64,000 bases of DNA from Synechococcus_D sp943369595 (lineage in GTDB: Bacteria > Cyanobacteriota > Cyanobacteriia > PCC-6307 > Cyanobiaceae). Positions 37,055 to 45,942 of the stretch are shown here, one piece after another (position 1 is the stretch's first letter; every line of letters begins with the position of its first letter). The stretch is from the NCBI GenBank assembly GCA_943369595.1, contig CALRNU020000011.1, positions 1 to 64,000 on the forward strand. The letters are read 5' to 3'. The notes beneath the pieces were generated by a model, which made no database searches, was not told the origin of the DNA, and saw only the letters and a list, made by a program, of their open reading frames with translations. The translations under genes and the position numbers were made by a program.

Positions 37055-37887
37055 TGACTTTCCCCTTCACCTTGATCGCCGGGCCATGCGTGATCGAAAG
37101 CCAGGAGCTGCTGCTGGAGGTGGCCGAACGGGTGCAGGCGATCTGCCAACGGCTGGGTATTCGCTATGTGTTTAAGGCCAGTTTTGATAAGGCCAACCGC
37201 AGTGCCGGCAGCAGTTTCCGGGGGCCTGGCCTCCGGCAGGGTCTGGCAATGCTGGCGGAGGTGAAGCAGCGCTTTGGCCTGCCCTTGCTCACTGACATTC
37301 ACGAGAGCCCCCAGGCGGAGCCGGTGGCGGAGTTGGTGGATGTGTTGCAGATCCCTGCTTTTCTTTGTCGCCAAACAGACCTGCTGCAGGCGGCGGCGGC
37401 GGCGGTGCTGGCCGGTCGGGGCGCCAGTGCCGTGAACGTGAAGAAGGGTCAGTTCCTGGCCCCTTGGGACATGGCCCCCGTGGTGGCCAAGTTGCGGGAA
37501 GCTGGCCTGCAGGGGCCCCACCAGCTCTGGCTCACGGAGCGGGGCAGCAGCTTTGGTTACAACACCCTGGTGGTGGACTACCGCGGTTTGCCCCAGCTCC
37601 AGGCCCTGGGCTGTCCTGTGATTTTTGATGCCACCCACTCGGTGCAGCAGCCCGGCGGCCTTGGGGCCTCTACAGGGGGCCAGCGGGAATTTGTGGCCCC
37701 CCTGGCCCGGGCGGCGGTGGCGGTGGGGGTTGACGGCTTGTTTCTAGAAACCCATCCCGACCCGGAGCGGGCCCAAAGCGACGGGCCCAACATGGTGCCC
37801 CTGCATCGGCTGGAACCGCTGCTGGAGCAGTTGCTGACCATCCGTGCCGCCGCCAGGGCAGCGCCCTTGGCGCCCACCACCCTGTGA
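37054..37887 (+). CDS. kdsA: Kdo-8-phosphate synthase
   Basis: The 277-residue enzyme joins phosphoenolpyruvate and arabinose 5-phosphate to form Kdo 8-phosphate. Clear markers are LIAGPCVIES (residues 6–15), FKASFDKANRSAGSSFRGPG (about 42–61) and NVKKGQFLAPWDM (about 129–141). The start codon overlaps the kdsD stop (TGATG), and the end overlaps kdsC by 4 bp, so kdsD-kdsA-kdsC form a tight operon. Confidence 0.96.
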   Translation: MTFPFTLIAGPCVIESQELLLEVAERVQAICQRLGIRYVFKASFDKANRSAGSSFRGPGLRQGLAMLAEVKQRFGLPLLTDIHESPQAEPVAELVDVLQIPAFLCRQTDLLQAAAAAVLAGRGASAVNVKKGQFLAPWDMAPVVAKLREAGLQGPHQLWLTERGSSFGYNTLVVDYRGLPQLQALGCPVIFDATHSVQQPGGLGASTGGQREFVAPLARAAVAVGVDGLFLETHPDPERAQSDGPNMVPLHRLEPLLEQLLTIRAAARAAPLAPTTL

Positions 37888-38438
37888 ATTGGTTATCTCC
37901 CTGGGGCGGGGGGCAACGGCGCTTGGCGGCGGTTGAGCTGCTGGTGCTCGACGTGGATGGGGTGCTCACCGATGGCGGCCTCATTTATGGCGATAACGGC
38001 GAGGTGCAGCGCCGTTTTGATTGCCGCGATGGCCTGGGCCTGCGGCTCCTGCAGCAGGCCGGGCTGCAGCTGGCGTTTCTTAGTGGCGGCCGCGGCGGGG
38101 CCCTAGAAGCCCGGGCCCGCCATCTGGCCATTGGCCATTGCCTCACCGCCGTCAAAGACAAGGCCCTGGCCCTGGCCAGCCTGCAGGGGCAGCTGGGGCT
38201 CTCGCCCGCCGCCACCGCCTACGTCGGTGACGATCTCAATGACCTGGTGGTGCGCCCTCGAGTGGGGCTTCTGGTGGCGCCGGCCGATGGCTGCGGCCCC
38301 CTGCGGCGCCAGGCGGATCTGGTTTTGCGGCGGCGGGGCGGCCAGGGGGCCGTGCGCGAGCTGGCGGAGCGGATCCTGCGGGCCCGCGGTGCTTGGCAGG
38401 CCCTGGCCCGGGAGGGCTGGCGCGATCGAAACGACTAG
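37884..38438 (+). CDS. kdsC: Kdo-8-phosphate phosphatase
   Basis: The 184-residue HAD-family enzyme dephosphorylates Kdo 8-phosphate. The nucleophile motif LLVLDVDGVLTDGG (about residues 20–33), the second motif FLSGG and the acidic motif YVGDDLNDL (about 113–121) are present. The GTG start overlaps the kdsA stop by 4 bp. The gene is convergent with kdsB, leaving a 9-bp gap. Confidence 0.93.
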   Translation: MNWLSPWGGGQRRLAAVELLVLDVDGVLTDGGLIYGDNGEVQRRFDCRDGLGLRLLQQAGLQLAFLSGGRGGALEARARHLAIGHCLTAVKDKALALASLQGQLGLSPAATAYVGDDLNDLVVRPRVGLLVAPADGCGPLRRQADLVLRRRGGQGAVRELAERILRARGAWQALAREGWRDRND

Positions 38439-38447
38439 GGGCCGGGT

Positions 38448-39254
38448 CTAGGAACCGGCCAGCCGCTGGGCCTGGGCCAGTTGCTCAGCGGTATCCACCG
38501 AGAGGGAATCCCCTGCCACGGCAAAACTGCCGATGGCGATACCTGCCTCCAGCAGCCGCAGTTGCTCTAATTTTTCGGCCTGCTCCAGCGCAGAGCTCGG
38601 CAAATCTGGCCAGCGGGCCAATACATCAGCCCGATAGGCGTAGATCCCCACATGGCCCCAGTAGTTGGCATGGGCATGCCACTGGTCGGGGGGCACATCG
38701 CGCACGTGGGGTAGGGCGCTGCGCGAGAAGGTGAGGCAGCGGCCATCGGCGGCCAGTAGGCACTTCACCACCGCCGGATTGTGGATTGTTGCCGCTCCCA
38801 AGCGATACACCGGGGTTAGCACCGCCGGGGCGCCGGCATCGGCCCTGGAACTCAGCTCTTTGCAATGGTCGGCCATGGCATCAATCACGGCCGGATCCAC
38901 AAAGGGTTGATCCCCCTGCACGTTGAGAATCCAGGTGCTCCTGGGGTCTTGGGAGCCCCCGGCGGCCGCGGCAAAGGCCAGCAATTCCGGCAGCACCGAG
39001 GCCAGCCGGTCACTGCCACTGGTGCAGTGGGGGCCCGTGAGCACCACCGGCACCCGCTCGGCCAGGCCCCAGCTCGCCACCGCCGCCTGCAGTTCTCGGC
39101 TGTCGGTGCAGAGCACCACGGCCAGGGGGGAGCGGGCCCCTAAACAGCGCTCCAGCACCCGCTGCAGCATTGCTTTGCCGCCCACATCGGCCAGGAGCTT
39201 GCGGGGCAGCCGGCTGGAATCCAGCCGGGCTGGAATTGCTACAACACAGTTCAT
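38448..39254 (-). CDS. kdsB: CMP-Kdo synthetase
   Basis: The protein is about 268 residues when started at ATG 39254. The frame is open further upstream, but the family begins with the sequence MNCVVAIPARLDSSRLPRK found there. KdsB activates Kdo with CTP. Nucleotide-binding residues are in the N-terminal IPARLDSSRLPRK, and STWILNVQGDQPFVDP (about 104–119) and YAYRADVL are typical. It faces kdsC, completing the Kdo-to-CMP-Kdo route in one locus. The start is 10 bp after the stop of the next minus-strand glycosyltransferase-like gene. Confidence 0.93.
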   Translation of the reverse strand: MNCVVAIPARLDSSRLPRKLLADVGGKAMLQRVLERCLGARSPLAVVLCTDSRELQAAVASWGLAERVPVVLTGPHCTSGSDRLASVLPELLAFAAAAGGSQDPRSTWILNVQGDQPFVDPAVIDAMADHCKELSSRADAGAPAVLTPVYRLGAATIHNPAVVKCLLAADGRCLTFSRSALPHVRDVPPDQWHAHANYWGHVGIYAYRADVLARWPDLPSSALEQAEKLEQLRLLEAGIAIGSFAVAGDSLSVDTAEQLAQAQRLAGS

Positions 39255-39264
39255 TGGCCCAAGT

Positions 39265-40008
39265 TCAGGGGTTCCAGAGGGCCATGGCGTCGTCGCGGGC
39301 GCCAAACCATTCGGCCGCCAGGGCTCCCCCCAGCTGGCGTTGCCCCCGGAACCAGGGGCCCCCCAGGGTCCAGTGCAGCAACTTGGCGCTGGCATCGGGC
39401 TCTTGGACCCCCACCAGGTGATTCCACTGGCAGGGCAGGGGGCCGATGTCGGCGTCGTTGCTGAGCCAGTGGAAGCGGTGTAATTCCAGGCCGCTGGCGC
39501 TGTTCACAAATTCGGGACTTAGGGCCCGGCAGCGGCCGGCGTTAAAGAGCATTACTGAGCTCCAGTTTTTACGGGGGTAGGCGCTTTGGGGTTCCCCTAG
39601 GAATTTTTCGGTTTCGTTGGGCACATGCTCGTGCTGCACGCACATCAGGGCAAAGCGGTCGTCCCGCAGGGCCCAAAGTTCAGCGATGTCAGCGCGGCAG
39701 AGCATGTCGCAGTCAAGGAATAGACCCCAGCCCTGGAAGTTGAGCAGCTGGGGCACCAGGAAGCGGCTGAAGGAGAAGTCGGTGCTTTGCAGGGGATCCC
39801 GGCTACGCCAATAGAGCCCCTGGCGCTCCAATTGCGAGCTCACCAGGGGGGTGATTGCCAGGGGGACACTGGTGTGGGCCACCAGTGAATCGATCAACAC
39901 ATTGGTGGCGGCCCGTTCGCGTTGATCCATGCCGATGAAGATCGGGACCGTTGGGCTCCCCTGCCTAACCTGGTCCGATGAGCGCAGTTCCTTCCCCAGC
40001 ACCGTCAT
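39265..40008 (-). CDS. GT8-like glycosyltransferase
   Basis: The 247-residue protein has VPIFIGMDQRERAA near the N-terminus and FLDCDMLCRADIAEL further on, in which DCD is the DxD-type metal and nucleotide-sugar site. ATG 40008 is preceded by GGAGG at 9 bases. This start overlaps the divergent UvrD-family gene by 31 bp, but later starts would cut the first strand of the domain. It probably adds a sugar to a surface glycan together with the adjoining Kdo genes. Donor and acceptor are unknown. Confidence 0.72.
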   Translation of the reverse strand: MTVLGKELRSSDQVRQGSPTVPIFIGMDQRERAATNVLIDSLVAHTSVPLAITPLVSSQLERQGLYWRSRDPLQSTDFSFSRFLVPQLLNFQGWGLFLDCDMLCRADIAELWALRDDRFALMCVQHEHVPNETEKFLGEPQSAYPRKNWSSVMLFNAGRCRALSPEFVNSASGLELHRFHWLSNDADIGPLPCQWNHLVGVQEPDASAKLLHWTLGGPWFRGQRQLGGALAAEWFGARDDAMALWNP

Positions 40009-42386
40009 CAGCGGGGTCCTCCGGATTTCTGGCGGGCCTTAATGATGCCCAGCGCCAGGCGGTGGGCCACCACTGTGGGCCATTGCTAGTGGTGGCTGGG
40101 GCGGGCAGCGGTAAGACCAGGGCCCTCACCCATCGGATCGCCCACCTGATTGGCCACCACGGGGTGGATCCCCAGGAATTGCTGGCGGTCACCTTCACCA
40201 ATAAGGCCGCCCGGGAGATGAAGGAGCGGCTGGAGCTGCTGCTGGCCCAGCGGCTGGCCCAGTCCCAGTGGGGCCAACCCCTGGGCACCCTGCCCGAACG
40301 GGAGCAAAAGCAGCTGCGCAGTCGCATTTATCGGGAGGTGACTAAGGAACTTTGGATTGGCACCTTCCACGCTCTTTTTGCCCGGCTGTTGCGTTTTGAT
40401 ATTGATAAATACACCGACCCCGAAGGCCTTAGCTGGACCCGCCAGTTTTCGATCTACGACGAGGCCGATGCCCAGAGCCTGGTAAAGGAAATTGTTACCC
40501 AGGAGTTGCAATTAGACCCCAAGCGCTTTGAGCCAAAGAAGCTGCGTTGGGCGATCAGTAATGCCAAAAACCAAGGCTGGTTACCCCAACACCTGGAACA
40601 ACAGGAGGCGGGCCAGGGGCACCGGGGCAAATTGCTGGTGGATACCTACCGCCGCTATCGGCGGGCCCTGGCCGCCAATAATGCCCTGGACTTTGATGAT
40701 TTGCTGCTGTTGCCGGTGCAATTACTGCAACAGAATGCCCAGGTGCGTAGTTACTGGCACCGGCGTTTTCGGCATCTTTTGGTGGATGAATACCAAGACA
40801 CCAACCGCACCCAATACGACCTGCTCAAGTTGCTCGTGACCGATGGGGTGGATCCCGCCCAATACAACGATTGGCAGAATCGCTCCGTGTTTGTGGTGGG
40901 CGATGCCGATCAAAGCATTTATAGCTTTCGGGCCGCAGATTTCACGATCCTGATGGGTTTCCAGGGGGATTTTGGTGATGGCGCCGCCGACCATGCCACC
41001 CAAACGATGGTGAAGCTGGAGGAGAACTATCGCTCCACCTCAACGATCCTCGAGGCGGCCAATGCCCTGATCGCCCGCAACAGCGAGCGGATCGACAAGG
41101 TGTTGCGGCCCACCCGCGGTGCCGGTGAATTAATTCGGCTCACCCGATGCGACGACGAAATCGCCGAAGCCGAGGCGGTGGTGCAGCGCATGCGCGAGCT
41201 GCAGGCCAATCACCCGGAGCTGCGTTTCGGCGACATGGCGGTGCTGTATCGCACCAATGCCCAGTCGCGGGCCATAGAGGAGGCGCTGGTGCGCTGGCGG
41301 GTGCCTTACACCGTGGTGGGTGGCCTGCGGTTTTACGACCGGCGCGAAATCAAGGATGTGCTCGCTTACCTGCGGCTATTGGTGAATCCCGCTGATTCCG
41401 TGAGTCTGTTGCGGGTGATGAATGTGCCAAAGCGGGGCATCGGTAAAACCACCCTGCAGCGGCTTAGTGATGCCTCCAGTCAGCTGGGGGTGCCCCTCTG
41501 GGAGGTGGTGAGCGATGGCGAGGCGGTGCGCAGCCTGGCGGGCCGTTCCGCCCGGGGGCTGTTGCAGTTCACCGAGCTACTCACTGACCTGCGGGGCCGG
41601 GTGGAGCAGGCGGCCCCCAGTGAACTGGTGCAGCTGGTGCTGGAACGCAGTGGCTACGTGGCCGAATTGATCGCTGAAGCCACCGATGAGGCGGAGGAGC
41701 GGCGCCGCAACCTGCAGGAACTTGTTAATGCTGCCCTGCAGTATCAGGAGGAAAACGACGAGGGGGACCTGGAGGGTTTCCTCTCCTCGGCGGCCCTGGC
41801 CAGTGATGCCGATGACAAGGACCTGGCGGCGGAACGGGTGGTGCTGATGACCCTGCATGCCAGCAAGGGTTTGGAGTTTCCAGTGGTGTTTCTGGTGGGC
41901 ATGGAACAGGGCCTCTTCCCCAGTTATCGCTCCCTGGAGGATCCCTCCGCCCTGGAGGAGGAGCGGCGGCTTTGTTATGTGGGCATCACCCGCGCCAAGG
42001 AACGGCTGTTTCTTTCCCATGCCAGCGAACGGCGGCTTTGGGGCGGCATGCGCGAGCCGGCGGTGCCCTCGGCCTTTTTGGCGGAACTGCCCGAGGAGCT
42101 AATCCAAGGGGAATTGCCCCGCAGCGGTGGGGCGGCGTTGCGGCGCGAGCAAAGGCTGGAGCGGCTCACCCGCGTGGATCGGGGGGCCGGTGCCGCCAGC
42201 CCCAAGGGCCCCGCCGGCCATCCCTGGGCCGTGGGTGATCGGCTGCTGCACGACGTCTTTGGCGAGGGCAAGGTGACCCACCTGTTTGGCAGCGGTGAGA
42301 AAATTTCAATTGCGGTCAAATTCCAGGGCATGGGGCCAAAGATCCTTGATCCGCGCCTGGCGCCGGTCAGGTTGTTGGGTGGTTGA
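39978..42386 (+). CDS. UvrD/PcrA-type DNA helicase
   Basis: The 802-residue superfamily 1 helicase unwinds DNA in repair and replication restart. All motifs are visible: Walker A GAGSGKT (about 41–47), DEYQDT (about 269–274), GDADQSIYSFRAADF (about 308–322), LEENYRSTSTILEAANAL, HASKGLEFPVVFLVGMEQG (about 626–644) and RLCYVGITRAKERL. The length is normal for PcrA/UvrD. The start lies inside the 5' end of the divergent glycosyltransferase-like gene. Confidence 0.95.
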   Translation: MSAVPSPAPSSAGSSGFLAGLNDAQRQAVGHHCGPLLVVAGAGSGKTRALTHRIAHLIGHHGVDPQELLAVTFTNKAAREMKERLELLLAQRLAQSQWGQPLGTLPEREQKQLRSRIYREVTKELWIGTFHALFARLLRFDIDKYTDPEGLSWTRQFSIYDEADAQSLVKEIVTQELQLDPKRFEPKKLRWAISNAKNQGWLPQHLEQQEAGQGHRGKLLVDTYRRYRRALAANNALDFDDLLLLPVQLLQQNAQVRSYWHRRFRHLLVDEYQDTNRTQYDLLKLLVTDGVDPAQYNDWQNRSVFVVGDADQSIYSFRAADFTILMGFQGDFGDGAADHATQTMVKLEENYRSTSTILEAANALIARNSERIDKVLRPTRGAGELIRLTRCDDEIAEAEAVVQRMRELQANHPELRFGDMAVLYRTNAQSRAIEEALVRWRVPYTVVGGLRFYDRREIKDVLAYLRLLVNPADSVSLLRVMNVPKRGIGKTTLQRLSDASSQLGVPLWEVVSDGEAVRSLAGRSARGLLQFTELLTDLRGRVEQAAPSELVQLVLERSGYVAELIAEATDEAEERRRNLQELVNAALQYQEENDEGDLEGFLSSAALASDADDKDLAAERVVLMTLHASKGLEFPVVFLVGMEQGLFPSYRSLEDPSALEEERRLCYVGITRAKERLFLSHASERRLWGGMREPAVPSAFLAELPEELIQGELPRSGGAALRREQRLERLTRVDRGAGAASPKGPAGHPWAVGDRLLHDVFGEGKVTHLFGSGEKISIAVKFQGMGPKILDPRLAPVRLLGG

Positions 42387-42395
42387 GCTGAAGGT

Positions 42396-43250
42396 ATGCC
42401 TGAACTAATGGCTGGAGTGATGGCTGAAACGATCCATGGGCCAGCGCCGATTGCTGTGGTTTTGCCCTGTTTCAATGATGGGGCCACCCTGGAAGCGGCC
42501 CTGGCCTCGGTGGCGGCCCAGCAGTTGCCGGCCGCAGAGGTGTTTGTGGTGGATGACGGCAGTGATGATCCAACCACTGTTCAATTGCTTGGCAGGCTGC
42601 AGGATCTTGGTTATCCGGGGTTGGCTGATTTGCGCGTAATTCGCCAGGCCAACCAAGGGCCTTCGGCGGCCCGGAATAAGGCAATTACCGCCTGTAAGTC
42701 CCCCTGGATTTTGCCCCTAGATGCCGATGATTTGCTGCGACCAACGGCGATCAAAGACCTCTGGGGGGCGGCCCTTGAAGATGCGTCCAGGGGAATTATC
42801 TATGGCCAGGTTTGTTTCTTTGGCGGCAGATCAGCGGTGGCAGGTTTTCCTGCCTTCAGTGAGTCGGTGATGGCGCTGGGCAATGTGATTCCGGTTACGG
42901 CCTTATTTCGCCGGGAAGCCTGGGCCGCCGTGGGGGGCTTCCGGCTGGCCATGGCCAGGGGTTGGGAGGATTGGGATTTCTGGCTTTCCTTGCTGGAACG
43001 GGGGGAGCAGGTGCATCAACTGGAGGCAGTTGTGCTTGATGTGCGGGTAAAGCGCCAATCGCGCAACCGTGGTTGGAGCCCCATGGAACGGCGCCAGGCG
43101 GTGGAGACCCTGGTGCAGCACCACCCCGCCTTCTTTGGCCGCCATGTGGCGGTGTTATTAGATCGCGTAAGTGATCTGGAGCACCAGCGGCAAACCAGCC
43201 GTTACGAGGCGATCAAACGGCGGCTGCGGGAGTTTTTGCCAGGGGGATAG
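42396..43250 (+). CDS. family 2 glycosyltransferase
   Basis: The 284-residue protein has a GT-A fold start (AVVLPCFNDGATLEAAL, about residues 19–35), VVDDGSDD (about 50–57) and LDADDLLRP (about 107–115) as the metal and sugar-nucleotide site. ATG codons at 42396, 42411 and 42423 are possible starts. It starts 9 bp after the helicase gene. Its 3' end overlaps the convergent O-antigen ligase-like gene by 38 bp. The acceptor is unknown. Confidence 0.87.
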   Translation: MPELMAGVMAETIHGPAPIAVVLPCFNDGATLEAALASVAAQQLPAAEVFVVDDGSDDPTTVQLLGRLQDLGYPGLADLRVIRQANQGPSAARNKAITACKSPWILPLDADDLLRPTAIKDLWGAALEDASRGIIYGQVCFFGGRSAVAGFPAFSESVMALGNVIPVTALFRREAWAAVGGFRLAMARGWEDWDFWLSLLERGEQVHQLEAVVLDVRVKRQSRNRGWSPMERRQAVETLVQHHPAFFGRHVAVLLDRVSDLEHQRQTSRYEAIKRRLREFLPGG

Positions 43251-44334
43251 CCAGGAAAATCCCAGTAAAGATCTGGGCCACCGGCCAGTGGCTCACGGAC
43301 ACATCCACACAGGCCTGGATCACCACATAAACCAATACGGCAAGGCCGCTGTGGCGCAGCAAGGGGGTGAGGTGGGCAGAGCGCCATGCTTGCCAGAGCA
43401 GCGTTACCAGTAGGGCCAGCCCGAGCAGGCCCAGCAGGCCCGTGTTGGCCCAGAGTTGCAAGAAGAGATTGTGGGCATGGGTGAGTCGCCCCGAGGTAAC
43501 TAGCTCTTGGCAGAAGCTGGTTTGTTTGAGAAAACCAATGCCATAAATCAGGCGATTGTTGCCACTGAATGGCAGGCTTGCATAACAATTAAAGATTTGA
43601 ATGCGGCCCAGGTCTGACAGGCCGGCGGTGGCATGTTTGCTAAGAGAAACTGCGATAAAAGTGCCCCCCAGGGCCAGGGCAGCCAGGCTGCATCTTGTCA
43701 GTAGTTGCCTGGCTGATTTGCTGTGCTCTTGCACAAGTACCACTAATAGGGCTGCGAGGCTGCCCATAAGTGCTGCCCTTGAACCGGTTTGCCATACCAG
43801 GGCCGCGGCTAGCAAGCTAGCCATAGCAGCCAGCCAACGCCCGCGGCCCTGGGGCTGGGAGCTCCACCAACTGAGGGCTAGCACCAGCAGTAAGCCCAGC
43901 AGATAGGCCCCTTGATTCACCCCCGCCAGGGGATTTGGGCTCCAGGGCCGGGGGCCAACGCTGAGGGCAATTAGCGGGAGGGCCCATAGGGGCAGTTTGA
44001 TTAAGCGGCGCCAGCGGTCTGCTGAGATGCCGCTGGCGGCAAGCATTGAAATAATAATAAGGAGTAAGTCGTTGCTGGAAATGAAACCCGTTGCTTCGTT
44101 AAGTAACCAGCTGCGGCCCATCACCAGCAACACAAACAGCAAGGGCCACAGGGCCCAGCGCCGCTCTTTTGGGGCCCATAGCATCTGCAGAGCCAGCCAA
44201 AGTACGGCTGGAATTGCGCAGAGGGAAGGATCAACGGGGCTGAGATGAAGGGCTGCCGCCATGGGAAGTAACAGGTCCCATGCCCAGGGGTCAATTGATA
44301 ATTTTTTAGCTTTCATAATTATCTTACTTGCCAT
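43213..44334 (-). CDS. O-antigen ligase/polymerase-like membrane protein
   Basis: The 373-residue protein has about ten membrane segments and a long loop before HAHNLFLQLWANTGLLGLLG (about residues 290–309), the conserved region of the Wzy_C/O-antigen ligase family. GSRAALMGSLAALL is also typical. These proteins attach or polymerise O-antigen-type glycans at the periplasmic face. It follows the glycosyltransferase at 44337–45893 by 2 bp and is likely co-transcribed with it. Confidence 0.8.
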   Translation of the reverse strand: MASKIIMKAKKLSIDPWAWDLLLPMAAALHLSPVDPSLCAIPAVLWLALQMLWAPKERRWALWPLLFVLLVMGRSWLLNEATGFISSNDLLLIIISMLAASGISADRWRRLIKLPLWALPLIALSVGPRPWSPNPLAGVNQGAYLLGLLLVLALSWWSSQPQGRGRWLAAMASLLAAALVWQTGSRAALMGSLAALLVVLVQEHSKSARQLLTRCSLAALALGGTFIAVSLSKHATAGLSDLGRIQIFNCYASLPFSGNNRLIYGIGFLKQTSFCQELVTSGRLTHAHNLFLQLWANTGLLGLLGLALLVTLLWQAWRSAHLTPLLRHSGLAVLVYVVIQACVDVSVSHWPVAQIFTGIFLAIPLAKTPAAAV

Positions 44335-44336
44335 TG

Positions 44337-45893
44337 TTATCTTCTTGGGGTAAGAACTTCCCGCCAGCGCGATGTGTAGGGGTCAATATTATTTTTGCCA
44401 AGCCGGGGCCCCCATTGGCGCCTAAAGGTTTCCAGTTCGGGTGGTATGCCATCGGTGTTGCGACTGGCAGATTCAAAATGGAACCATTTGCTTTGGGGAT
44501 CTAAAAGTATTTTGTGCCCAAGCTCACCTCCTCTTAGGCAGAAATCTACATCGCCATAATTGATAGGTAGTTCTTCGGAAAGACCACCTAATTCTTGCCA
44601 GAGTTGTTTGCTGCAGAGGCTTACGGCGGCCGTTACGGCACTGAACTGACGCGCGCTTTGAGTGAAGCCTACGGGCAGTCGTTTGGGGTTGCAGCCGGCC
44701 CAGATATGGTGGGGGGCCAGCCTGTCTATGGCAACTCCAGCATGTTGCACGAGGCCGTTTGGGTAGAGCAATAGGGCGCCTACAATTCCACCGTTAGCTT
44801 GTTGGGCCACGGCTAGCATTGATTCCAATGAATTGGGATTGATTATTTCCGTGTCGTCATTGAGTTGAAGTAGCCAATCACCCTTGGCTATGGCCGCTGC
44901 TTGGTTGATGCGCAGGCTGTAGCTGTAGGGCCTGGGGTCCCGCAGCAGTTGCCAGCGATCAGGGCCCAGTTCAGCAGTTGTTAGGGTCTTTAATTCTTCT
45001 ATGAGTGAATCGGATAGCTCGCCCCCATCAACTACGATAATTTCAAGGTTTCGATAACTGCTTATCTTCAGTAGAGTGTTTAGGCAATGGCGAACCATTA
45101 CTTCGTTGCGGCCATTGATGGTTTTTTTGAAGCCACCGGTTGGGATAAGGATGCTCACCAAGGGTTCCCCTTGGGGTTTGGGGGAATTTGGCCTTGCGGG
45201 GGTTAATAGGGCCCTGACCAGAGGCAAGGGCACATGGGCCCATTCCTGGGGACTTATGGCATCAGAAAGATGACTTCTCCACTGAATTCTTCGCTCCGGC
45301 TCTGAGGGTGGCTGGCCTAATTTTTCAAGTAGGCTGTTGTCAATTAACAATGGTCCTTCGTATTCGGCAAGGGCCCTGTCAAGTAGCGGATCTAGGCGGC
45401 CTTTTTGTCGCCAGGACCACTGGCCAGGCCGTTGTTCAATCCAGTCATCACAGCTTACTACTTTGGCGCCGGTTAGTTTTTTGCGCGCCGTTAATTGTTT
45501 CAGGACTCTTGTTGTTACCTTTTGATTTGAGCCCCAGCCAGGGGGCCATAAGAGTGTTGTTATGTTGTTTTCAGGGGAGTTTATTCCTTTTTTCTTGGTT
45601 GTTTTTAAAGCCCACAGCTTTGTGGTGGCCCCAGGCTGACGGGCGATTAGCCATTGTCTGCAGGCATCAGCCCAAATTTGCCCCCTTAGGCGCTCAAGTT
45701 TGGGAATGAGTCGTTCGGCCACCGCCCGTTGCAATTGGATGGGGTTATTTGGATCGGCGGTTGTCTCGCCCAGCCTTTCCCTAAGAAACTGCTGGAGGCC
45801 CTGCTGGAGACCAGTGCTGGAAAGTAGATAAAGCAGTCGGGCAAGGCGGGTGGTTTTAAATTTCTTTATTCCGGCTTGAAGTTCTTTGCGCAC
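44337..45893 (-). CDS. family 2 glycosyltransferase with N-terminal extension
   Basis: The open frame runs to 46064, but that would overlap the tRNA nucleotidyltransferase gene by more than 100 bp and reads poorly. A GTG at 45893 gives 518 residues. The C-terminal half is a GT-A domain: VSILIPTGG, IIVVDGG, LQLNDDTEIINP (the DD metal site) and INYGDVDFCLRGGELG. The N-terminal 200 residues or so form a helical extension of unknown role. The region is AT-richer than its neighbours, suggesting acquisition with the downstream Wzy-like gene. Confidence 0.82.
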   Translation of the reverse strand: MRKELQAGIKKFKTTRLARLLYLLSSTGLQQGLQQFLRERLGETTADPNNPIQLQRAVAERLIPKLERLRGQIWADACRQWLIARQPGATTKLWALKTTKKKGINSPENNITTLLWPPGWGSNQKVTTRVLKQLTARKKLTGAKVVSCDDWIEQRPGQWSWRQKGRLDPLLDRALAEYEGPLLIDNSLLEKLGQPPSEPERRIQWRSHLSDAISPQEWAHVPLPLVRALLTPARPNSPKPQGEPLVSILIPTGGFKKTINGRNEVMVRHCLNTLLKISSYRNLEIIVVDGGELSDSLIEELKTLTTAELGPDRWQLLRDPRPYSYSLRINQAAAIAKGDWLLQLNDDTEIINPNSLESMLAVAQQANGGIVGALLLYPNGLVQHAGVAIDRLAPHHIWAGCNPKRLPVGFTQSARQFSAVTAAVSLCSKQLWQELGGLSEELPINYGDVDFCLRGGELGHKILLDPQSKWFHFESASRNTDGIPPELETFRRQWGPRLGKNNIDPYTSRWREVLTPRR

Positions 45894-45942
45894 GGGCTTG
45901 CCAAGCTTGCGCGACCTTATAGAGGCGGTTCCTGTCCCGTCA

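Noticed and set aside
39255..39395. N-terminal extension of kdsB to 39395
   Set aside because: The extra 47 residues are antisense to the end of the neighbouring glycosyltransferase-like gene, and the KdsB family starts at the ATG at 39254.
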